Positions 18,324 through 27,150 of a DNA stretch of 64,000 bases are shown one piece after another (the stretch's first letter is position 1; every line of letters starts with the position of its first letter). The notes beneath the pieces are model-generated. The model did no database searches. It was not told the origin of the DNA and worked only from the letters and a program-made list of their open reading frames with translations. Source of the stretch: an uncultured Gemmiger sp. (GTDB lineage Bacteria; Bacillota; Clostridia; Oscillospirales; Ruminococcaceae); NCBI GenBank assembly GCA_944388215.1, contig CALXHT010000005.1, positions 30,256 through 94,255 of the forward strand, given 5' to 3'. A program made the translations under genes and the position numbers.

Positions 18324-18980
18324 ATGACACAGGTTTTGATTGTGGAGGATGAACACCTCATTGCGCGGCTCATCGAGATGAGCCTGACGCGGGCCGGGTA
18401 CGCCTGCACGGCGGCGGGGGACGGCCGCACCGCCGCCGATCTGATCGAAGAGAAGGACTACGACCTGGCCCTGCTGGACATCATGCTGCCGGGGCTGGAC
18501 GGCTACGAACTGCTGGACTATCTGCGGCCCCAGGGAGTGCCGGTGATCTTCATCACGGCCAAGGGCACCGTGAAGGAGCGGGTGGAGGGCCTGCGCCGGG
18601 GGGCGGACGACTACATCGTCAAGCCCTTTGTGGTGGAGGAACTGCTGGCCCGGGTGGAATCGGTGTTACGGCGGGCCGGACGGGGCAATGTGATGCAGGC
18701 CTTCGACGTGGTGCTGGACGTGGGGGAACACACGGTGACCCAGAACGGCAAGCCGGTGGACCTGACCCCCAACGAGTTTGAACTGCTGGAACAGCTCATG
18801 CGCAACCGCGGGGCGGCGCTCTACCGGGACACGCTCTATGAGCGGGTGTGGGGCGGCGACCGGGCCGAGACCGACACCCGCACGCTGGATCTGCACATCA
18901 TGCGGCTGCGGCGCAAGCTGCACTGGTATGACCATATCGAGACCGTTTACCGCATCGGCTACCGCTTAAAGAAGGAGTAA
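18324..18980 (+). CDS. Response regulator, OmpR/PhoB family
   Basis: 218 residues: a receiver domain with D9, phospho-acceptor D52 (LALLDIMLPGLDGYEL), FITAKG and VKPF, then a winged-helix DNA-binding domain (LTPNEFELLEQL, VWGG, TLDLHIMRLRRKL, TVYRIGYRL). First gene of a six-gene same-strand run with tiny gaps, so its kinase, an exported protein and three lipoproteins are probably both cotranscribed and targets of the system. Confidence 0.95.
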   Translation: MTQVLIVEDEHLIARLIEMSLTRAGYACTAAGDGRTAADLIEEKDYDLALLDIMLPGLDGYELLDYLRPQGVPVIFITAKGTVKERVEGLRRGADDYIVKPFVVEELLARVESVLRRAGRGNVMQAFDVVLDVGEHTVTQNGKPVDLTPNEFELLEQLMRNRGAALYRDTLYERVWGGDRAETDTRTLDLHIMRLRRKLHWYDHIETVYRIGYRLKKE

Positions 18981-18984
18981 CCCC

Positions 18985-20331
18985 ATGCGCTACGCACAAA
19001 AACTGATCTGTCTGTTGCTGCTGGTTCTCAGCGCCTCCTTTGGCGTTGGGGGCTGTTATCTGTTGTACAGCGACTTCGGCGTCCAGCTGGAGCGCACCGG
19101 CACGGCCAACGCCGCGGCCCATGCCCAGACCTGCACGCTGCTGCAGACCGAGATCCTCGATCTGCAGCGCCGTGGCGACGACACCGGCGACGAGACGGTG
19201 GCCGCTTTGCTGGAAGCCCAGGGGACGAAGGCGGCGCTGTGGCGGGGCCAGACACTTTTGTACAGCGCGCTGTCGGCGCCCTGTGACGCCCCGCTGGAAA
19301 ACGGCACGATGCGCACAGTGCGCAGCGGCGACGGGGTGACGGCGCTCTACGGCAGCGATCTGCAGGGAGACCTGCACCTGGTCAGCTCTTTTGATCTGAC
19401 GGGATTGTACCGGGATCGGGACGCCAGTCTGCGGCGGTTCCTGGGCCTGGAAGTGGTGGTGCTGGCGGCGGGCGCCGCGGTGATGGCGCTGCTGGCCCGC
19501 CAGGTGACGCGGCCGCTGCGGGTGCTCACCACCACCAGTGCCGAGATCGCGGGGGGCGACTATGCCCGGCGCACGGCGCTGCACACGGGGGACGAGATCG
19601 AACAGGTGAGCCGCAGCTTTGACAAGATGGCGGACGCCGTGCAGGAAAAAATCGCCGACCTGGAGGCGGATGTGCAGAAGCGGGAGGACTTCATGGGTGC
19701 CTTCACCCATGAGCTGAAGACCCCCATGACCAGCATCATCGGCTATGCCGACGTGCTGCGCAACCTGCAGACCGACCCGGAGGAACAGCGGGAGGCGGCG
19801 GCCGCCATCTACCACGAGGGACGGCGGCTGGAATCGCTGAGCCAGAAACTGCTGGCTCTGCTGGCGCTGGGCGGCGAGACGCTGGAACTCACGGCGGTGG
19901 ACCTGGCATCGCTGTGGCGGCCGCTGCGGGCGGCCTGCCCGTCGGTGACGGTGCAGACCCCTGCGGGGCACTGGGTGGTGCGGGGTGACGCCGACCTTTT
20001 GCTGGACCTGCTCTGCAATCTGGTGCAGAACAGCGCCAAGGCCAGCGCCCCCGGCACGCCGGTGGAGGTACACTGCCGGGATGACGGCCCTGCCGTGACC
20101 CTGGCGGTGGAGGACCAGGGCTGCGGCATCCCCCAGTCGGAGATCGACCGGGTCACCGAGCCCTTTTACATGGTGGACAAATCCCGCGCCCGCAAGCAGG
20201 GGGGCAGCGGTTTGGGGCTGGCGCTCTGCAAGCGGATCGCGGCGGCCCACGGCAGTGACCTGGTCATCGAGAGCACGCCGGGCCGCGGCACCACGGTGCG
20301 GGTGACCCTGCAGAAAGGAGGCACCCTATGA
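18985..20331 (+). CDS. Sensor histidine kinase with HAMP domain
   Basis: 448 residues. TM1 at about 6-28, an extracytoplasmic sensor of about 115 residues containing one Cys (SAPCDAP), TM2 at about 150-172, HAMP, HisKA with phospho-acceptor H242 (FTHELKTPM), and HATPase (N-box LVQNSAKA, G1 DQGCGIP, G2 GSGLGLALC). It starts four bases after the regulator and overlaps the next gene by four bases, so its synthesis is coupled to that exported protein. The signal sensed is unknown. Confidence 0.95.
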   Translation: MRYAQKLICLLLLVLSASFGVGGCYLLYSDFGVQLERTGTANAAAHAQTCTLLQTEILDLQRRGDDTGDETVAALLEAQGTKAALWRGQTLLYSALSAPCDAPLENGTMRTVRSGDGVTALYGSDLQGDLHLVSSFDLTGLYRDRDASLRRFLGLEVVVLAAGAAVMALLARQVTRPLRVLTTTSAEIAGGDYARRTALHTGDEIEQVSRSFDKMADAVQEKIADLEADVQKREDFMGAFTHELKTPMTSIIGYADVLRNLQTDPEEQREAAAAIYHEGRRLESLSQKLLALLALGGETLELTAVDLASLWRPLRAACPSVTVQTPAGHWVVRGDADLLLDLLCNLVQNSAKASAPGTPVEVHCRDDGPAVTLAVEDQGCGIPQSEIDRVTEPFYMVDKSRARKQGGSGLGLALCKRIAAAHGSDLVIESTPGRGTTVRVTLQKGGTL

Positions 20332-21200
20332 ACCTTGCACGGCATCCCCGCGTTGTAGCGGGGCTTTGCACGGCGGCGGTGCTGGCCTGTGCGTCGGTGC
20401 CGGCGGTGTTCCTGACGGCGGTGGACGCGGCCGTGCTGGGCCGCAGTGCAGCGGTACAGAATGCCTATACGGCGCCCACCCCCAAGGGGGAGGACTACTA
20501 CATTCTGAGCCAGCTGACAGCCCGGCAGCGCCAGAGCAGCTGGGCCTACACGCCGCCCTCCGAGGGGGATGCCTCCCTGGCGCTGAAAATGTACATCGCT
20601 GCCCAGAACAGTCTGGAGAGCATGCTCAACGGCTATGACTACCGGGATACGGTGAACGCGGCGCTGCAAAGCCTGGCGGACCAGGGAGTGATCGATGCCT
20701 CCTGGGCCCAGTGGGCCACCGACTGGGAGGAGAGCGAATACTACCAGGCCTACAACGGGCAGTCCTATGCGCTGGACGTGCCCTACTATACCACCGACAG
20801 TCTGGGCTTTGTCACCCTCAAGCGGTTTGCGCTGGAACAGGGGTCGCTGTACACCGTGTTCAGCCTGACCATGGACAGCCGCACCGGCGTGATGACCCAG
20901 GTGTGGATTTCGGCGCCGCGGCAGGGGGAGGAGGCACCGCCCGCCCCCGACGAGGCCGGTCTGCGGGCCTTTGCGGCCCAGGCCGGGCTGGAAAGCCTGG
21001 GCGACTGGGCGGTGCCCGACGAGACGCCCTATTCCCATGCACTGTACAGCCAGAACGGACAGGCGCTCATCACCGCCGCTGTAAGCCCCTACCAGTATTC
21101 CGGGTGGGCCAACAACACCACGATTACCGGGGACCGCTGGTTCCTCAGCCTGAGCCTGGAACCCTGCTCCCCGGAGGAACTGCCCACCCTGGTATCCTGA
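20328..21200 (+). CDS. Exported or membrane-anchored protein of unknown function coupled to the kinase
   Basis: 290 residues. A hydrophobic segment at about 9-32 acts as signal peptide or anchor; there is no lipobox. The rest is soluble, rich in Tyr, Gln and Ser, and resembles no family I can name. It overlaps the end of the kinase gene (ATGA), and the kinase C-terminus and this start share a GGAGG site. The tight coupling suggests an accessory protein that modulates the kinase or is its main output; both are inference. Confidence 0.7.
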   Translation: MNLARHPRVVAGLCTAAVLACASVPAVFLTAVDAAVLGRSAAVQNAYTAPTPKGEDYYILSQLTARQRQSSWAYTPPSEGDASLALKMYIAAQNSLESMLNGYDYRDTVNAALQSLADQGVIDASWAQWATDWEESEYYQAYNGQSYALDVPYYTTDSLGFVTLKRFALEQGSLYTVFSLTMDSRTGVMTQVWISAPRQGEEAPPAPDEAGLRAFAAQAGLESLGDWAVPDETPYSHALYSQNGQALITAAVSPYQYSGWANNTTITGDRWFLSLSLEPCSPEELPTLVS

Positions 21201-21226
21201 CTGTGTTTTGAACAGGAGGATTTTGT

Positions 21227-22657
21227 ATGAAACGCTTTGCCTCTTTTGGTCTGACGGCAGTGCTGGCTCTTACGCTGACAGCCTGCGCCGCCGCGCCCCG
21301 AACCCCGGAGCCGGAAACTGCCCGGACACCCGAGACGGCCACCGCAGAAACCGCGGCGGAACCGTCCGGTTTTTACAGGACAGGGACCACCTTCAACACA
21401 GGGGCGCGTTTCTACTCTTTGCAGCCCCATAGCCCGGGCTATGTCCTGGTCACCGAGACCGACTATGCCGCTGCCAGCTGTCGGGTCCTCTGCAGCATAC
21501 CGGGTTGTTCCCACGATTCCCCGGATTGCCCTGCCTGGTTCCCCGGAACGGGACTGGAATACAGCCTTTTCACCGCGGGGGAGGATGTCTACCTCTACCA
21601 CAGCACACCGGCCTTGGCCTACGACGGCAGCTGGGAACAATACCGTGCCGAGGTGGTGGAACCTGCGCTGGAAGATCCGAACGGCCATACCGAGGAGGAA
21701 CTCATCCGCTATTACCAGAACTGTTACCGGGAAGCCGTCACGCCGGCCTGCCTGTACCGGATCAGGGAGGGCGGTATGACCCGGGAGACCATCGGGCTGT
21801 CCCGTCAGATCCCCAATATCGGGCTCTCCTGGTGTGACGGCGTTGCGCTGTACGGCCAGTACAGCGCACAAAACGGCGATACCGAGGGGTGCCGCATCAG
21901 TCTGGCAGACGGACAGGTGTCCACCTTCCCCATGATGGAAAATGAACTGATCCGCGGCGCGGAGAAGGACCGGCTGCTGACCAGCCGGATCGTCACCGAC
22001 GCGCCGCTGCCCGACCCGGCGGTGGTCGGCTGGGATATCTACGAAGCGGCCATGCAGAATACCGTGGTGGAATTTGACTGGCTGAACCCGTCCACCGGGG
22101 CGCGGAGCAAGGTGCTGGAACAGCCGGGGGACGGCACGACGGACGGCACAGCGTCCTTCCGCGGTCTGGTCAACGGGATGCTCTGTTTTGTGGGCTACGG
22201 CGAGGAAGACGAGGCCGCCGTGCGGGTGCTGGACAGTGCCACCGGGCAGTGGCAGACGGTCCTGCAGACCTTTCCGGACCCGTCGGCGCAGCTGCGCAGC
22301 GAACCCATGGCGGCGCTGCCGGCAGCGGCAGAGCGGCAGGCAAGGTATCTCCGCCTGGAGGGCTCGGATGTCTGGCAGGGACTGAACCTGGGTTGGATTC
22401 TGGACAGTGAGAACGGCGAACTCTATCCCGTTTCCCAGAAAGTGGAGGGCGCGCTCTATGAGACGGCCGTGATGCCGCTGGCACTGACGGACGACGGACG
22501 CTTTCTGCTCTGTACGGCCCAGAAGGACAGCGGGGAGGAACCCATCTCGGCCTATGGCATTGCGGACCTTCGTGTGGAGGACTGTTACAGTCTGCAGCCT
22601 GTGGAGGATTTTCTCCAGGGGCGCACAAACTATACCCCGGTGACGATGCCGGAGTGA
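21227..22657 (+). CDS. Lipoprotein with C-x4-C-x-H-x4-C motif, tandem paralogue 1
   Basis: 476 residues. Signal peptide with lipobox LTAC (lipidated C20), a Pro/Thr/Glu-rich linker, then a large domain with repeated short beta-strand-like segments, perhaps a propeller. The motif C89-x4-C94-x-H96-x4-C101 (CSIPGCSHDSPDC) could bind a metal or form disulfides. WCDGVALYG and the ending FLQGRTNYTPVT are shared with the next two genes, showing tandem duplication. Role unknown; anchored outside the membrane and probably under control of the upstream two-component system. Confidence 0.8.
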   Translation: MKRFASFGLTAVLALTLTACAAAPRTPEPETARTPETATAETAAEPSGFYRTGTTFNTGARFYSLQPHSPGYVLVTETDYAAASCRVLCSIPGCSHDSPDCPAWFPGTGLEYSLFTAGEDVYLYHSTPALAYDGSWEQYRAEVVEPALEDPNGHTEEELIRYYQNCYREAVTPACLYRIREGGMTRETIGLSRQIPNIGLSWCDGVALYGQYSAQNGDTEGCRISLADGQVSTFPMMENELIRGAEKDRLLTSRIVTDAPLPDPAVVGWDIYEAAMQNTVVEFDWLNPSTGARSKVLEQPGDGTTDGTASFRGLVNGMLCFVGYGEEDEAAVRVLDSATGQWQTVLQTFPDPSAQLRSEPMAALPAAAERQARYLRLEGSDVWQGLNLGWILDSENGELYPVSQKVEGALYETAVMPLALTDDGRFLLCTAQKDSGEEPISAYGIADLRVEDCYSLQPVEDFLQGRTNYTPVTMPE

Positions 22658-22676
22658 TCGGACAGGAGAATTCTGT

Positions 22677-24143
22677 ATGAAACAACGTGTTTTCCCGGGC
22701 CTGACGCGGGCCCTTTTCCTGGCGGGCGCGCTGGCCTTCGGTCTTGCCGCCTGCGGTACACCGGCCGATGTGGTGTCCACCCCGCAGCCCACCCGGACAC
22801 CCGAAACCGCCCCCGCAGAGGCCACCCCGGCGGGGGACTTCTACACCATCAGTTCCCGCTATCTCGCCGACTTCGGCTTCAACACGGGGGATGCCTGGTA
22901 CTCTCTGGAGGGGCATCTCGGGTATGCCCTGGTTATGAAAACCGACTATGCCACCGCCACCCGGCAGGTGCTCTGCAGCGTGCCGGGCTGCACCCATGAT
23001 TCGGAATCCTGCCCGGCCTGGCTGCCGGGGCATGGAAACGAGGTAAGGATCTTCACGGCGGGAGACACGGTCTGTGTCTACCACCCGGTGGCCACCATGC
23101 ACTACACAGGCAGCTGGGAGGACTATTACGCCGAGATCGTGGAACGCTGGCTGAAAGAGCGTCCCCAGGGCTGGGAGGACCTGACCGATGAGGAACTGGT
23201 GGCATGCTGCCGCGGCCAGTATGAGGAGCGTTCCGCCCCGGCGGGCCTCTATTGCATCGAGGGGGACGGCGCCTCCCGGCGGGATATCCCGGTGTCCCAG
23301 GACCTGGCCAATGTGGTCGTGGGCTGGTGCGACGGCACGGCGCTGTACGGTTATGAGTTGTCGCAACCCGCAACCGGCAATTCCACCGGGTATAGGATCT
23401 CCCTGGCGGACGGCAGCGTGACCACCTTCCCCCTGCAGCAGCAGGAGGAGATTCTCGGCGCCGAGGGTACCCGGCTGCTCACGTCCCATACGGTCACCGA
23501 GATACCACTGCCCGACTACAACGCCGAAGGCTGGGATGCCTACCGGGCGGTCCTGCAGAACGCCACGGTGGAATATGACTGGCTGGACCCGGCCACCGGT
23601 GCCCGCACCAAGGTGCTGGAACGCCCCCATGATGGTTCTACCTTTGGCAATGCGGATTTCTTCGGCCTGCTGGACGGCAAGCTCTATTTTGAAGATCGGA
23701 CGCCGTTGGAGAACGGAGACTTCCAACGCGAGGCCTTCTGTGCCTACGACACCGCCACCGGCCAGTGGCAGGACCTGCTGCGGCCCATTCCCAACGAGAG
23801 CATGCAGCTGGGCAATGTGACGGTGGCGGCATTGCCCGGCAGCGCCGAACAGCAGGGGCGGTATCTCTGGATCAGCGGCTCCGACAATGTCAGCGGTGAA
23901 AACCTGGGCTGGATGCTGGATACCCAGAGCGGAAAACTCTTCCCGGTGACCCAGAAGATGGAGGGGGAGGAAGTCTCCAACTGGGTCGCGGGGGTCGTCG
24001 CCCTCACGGACGACGGACGCTTCCTGGTCCGGACCGCACGGCAGCAGGACGAATACGGTGGTCCGGTGTACGTCTACGGTCTTATCGACGCCGAAGCCTA
24101 TTTGCAGGGCAGCACCGACTATACGCCCGTTGCGGCGTCCTGA
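22677..24143 (+). CDS. Lipoprotein with C-x4-C-x-H-x4-C motif, tandem paralogue 2
   Basis: 488 residues. Lipobox LAAC (C26), Pro/Thr-rich linker (PTRTPETAPAEATPA), then the same domain as its neighbours. The motif is C100-x4-C105-x-H107-x4-C112 (CSVPGCTHDSESC), followed by PAWLPG. WCDGTALYG in the middle and LQGSTDYTPVA at the end are conserved. It lies 19 bases after paralogue 1 with AGGAG upstream. It is closer to paralogue 1 than to 3 in the linker and C-terminal half, judged by eye. Confidence 0.8.
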   Translation: MKQRVFPGLTRALFLAGALAFGLAACGTPADVVSTPQPTRTPETAPAEATPAGDFYTISSRYLADFGFNTGDAWYSLEGHLGYALVMKTDYATATRQVLCSVPGCTHDSESCPAWLPGHGNEVRIFTAGDTVCVYHPVATMHYTGSWEDYYAEIVERWLKERPQGWEDLTDEELVACCRGQYEERSAPAGLYCIEGDGASRRDIPVSQDLANVVVGWCDGTALYGYELSQPATGNSTGYRISLADGSVTTFPLQQQEEILGAEGTRLLTSHTVTEIPLPDYNAEGWDAYRAVLQNATVEYDWLDPATGARTKVLERPHDGSTFGNADFFGLLDGKLYFEDRTPLENGDFQREAFCAYDTATGQWQDLLRPIPNESMQLGNVTVAALPGSAEQQGRYLWISGSDNVSGENLGWMLDTQSGKLFPVTQKMEGEEVSNWVAGVVALTDDGRFLVRTARQQDEYGGPVYVYGLIDAEAYLQGSTDYTPVAAS

Positions 24144-24168
24144 TATATCCATACCGGAGGTGTAGCGT

Positions 24169-25605
24169 ATGAAACGGCTTCTTTCCCTCGCCCTGACGGC
24201 GGCGCTGGCGCTGGAACTGGTTGCCTGCAGCGGCCAGTCCCAAACCGCCGACACCCCGGAAACGGCTGCGACGCCCCAGACCGTGGAGACTGCCGAGACT
24301 GCGGCAATCCCGGTGGCCGGGGACTTCTATGCCGTACAGCCGGTATTTGGCATGAATACCCTGTTCAACGCCGGCGATGTGTTCTATGAACTGCGGCCGC
24401 GAAGCGGATACTGTCTGCTGTTCCGGATCGACTGCGATACCGCCACCCGTGGCGTGCTCTGCAGTGTACCGGGCTGTACCCACGATTCCGACGCCTGCCC
24501 GGCCTGGCTGCCGGGGCAGATCTGGGATTACACCACCTTTGCCACAGCGGATACCGTCTATGTCTACAAAGCCCGCTCGTACGAGGAGGTCACGGACTGG
24601 GACAGCTACTATGAGCAGAATGTGGCGCCCTATCTGAACGACGAAGATATGTTGCAGGGCCGGACGCCCCAGGAATTTGAAATCTCCTATTACAATCGGT
24701 TCGTTCAGCTCCGTCAGCCCGCCTGTCTGTATGCGGTGGCGCGGGACGGCAGTGAACAACGGCGCATCGACCTGTCGGAGAATCTGGAACGGAACACTGC
24801 GCTGTCCTGGTGTGACGGTACGGCGCTCTACGGCTGCTTGTCCCTCGACGCCTTGGATACCCCGGTGCAGGGTTTCCGGGTGGAACTTGCCACCGGCCAG
24901 GTGACGACCTTTTCCATGCTGGCGGGGGAGGGGATTGTGGCTGCCGAGGGGCGGTTGCTGCTGACGGCCCGGGTGGTGTCGGACGTTCCTTTTCCCGATC
25001 CGCAGACCGAGTGGGAGGCCTACCAGGCCATCCTGCAAAATGCCACGCTGGAATGTTACAGTCTGGACCCGGCCAGCGGCAAGCGGAAAAAACTGCTGGA
25101 ACTGCCGGGCAGCCTGATCGCCCAAAATGGGGATTTCAGCGGTATCGCAGGCGGGCAGCTCTACTTTCTGGAGCGGCAGACCCAGCCCGAGGGTGATGTC
25201 CTCATGACGATTCTTGCCTTCGACACGACCACCGGGCAGCAGGAACTGGAGTACCATCTGCCCCGCAAGAGTGTCTGGATGAATGATCCCACCGTGGTGG
25301 GACTGCCGGATGTTGCCCAGCAGGAGGGGCGGTACCTGTGGCTTATACACAGCGGTGACGGTGGCTTGCTGTCCATGCAGATTCTGGACCGGCTTTCCGG
25401 CATGTTATATGAACCCGCGATGCCCTCCGAGCAGGTCCGGCTCCAGCAGGATCTGGGCAGTCCGCCCCTCACCGATGACGGGCGGTTCCTGCTCTGTGTG
25501 GGACGGAGCGACGACTTTTATGACTATCACTACGCCCTCGTCGACGCCGAGGCCTTTTTGCAGGGCAGCACCGACTATACTCCGGTGACGGCCCCTGACC
25601 TTTAA
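24169..25605 (+). CDS. Lipoprotein with C-x4-C-x-H-x4-C motif, tandem paralogue 3
   Basis: 478 residues. Lipobox LVAC (C20), a Thr/Glu/Ala-rich linker, and the shared domain with C98-x4-C103-x-H105-x4-C110 (CSVPGCTHDSDAC), WCDGTALYG and the ending LQGSTDYTPVT. It lies 25 bases after paralogue 2 with a GGAGG site. It is the last gene of the six-gene run; no clear terminator is seen before the gdhA promoter. Divergence in the middle region suggests the three copies bind different ligands or partners, which is speculation. Confidence 0.8.
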   Translation: MKRLLSLALTAALALELVACSGQSQTADTPETAATPQTVETAETAAIPVAGDFYAVQPVFGMNTLFNAGDVFYELRPRSGYCLLFRIDCDTATRGVLCSVPGCTHDSDACPAWLPGQIWDYTTFATADTVYVYKARSYEEVTDWDSYYEQNVAPYLNDEDMLQGRTPQEFEISYYNRFVQLRQPACLYAVARDGSEQRRIDLSENLERNTALSWCDGTALYGCLSLDALDTPVQGFRVELATGQVTTFSMLAGEGIVAAEGRLLLTARVVSDVPFPDPQTEWEAYQAILQNATLECYSLDPASGKRKKLLELPGSLIAQNGDFSGIAGGQLYFLERQTQPEGDVLMTILAFDTTTGQQELEYHLPRKSVWMNDPTVVGLPDVAQQEGRYLWLIHSGDGGLLSMQILDRLSGMLYEPAMPSEQVRLQQDLGSPPLTDDGRFLLCVGRSDDFYDYHYALVDAEAFLQGSTDYTPVTAPDL

Positions 25606-25616
25606 ATTGTTTTTGA

Positions 25617-27089
<1,473 letters not shown>

Positions 27090-27113
27090 TCCCGTACATT
27101 CTCCATAAAAACC

Positions 27114-27150
27114 AACAGGCACCCGCCATTGCGGCGGATGCCTGTTTTTT
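27114..27150. terminator. Bidirectional terminator between gdhA and the GTPase-nuclease gene
   Basis: Arms AACAGGCACCCGCC and GGCGGATGCCTGTT with one mismatch and a 5-base loop; T run on the plus strand and A run on the other side. Confidence 0.85.
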
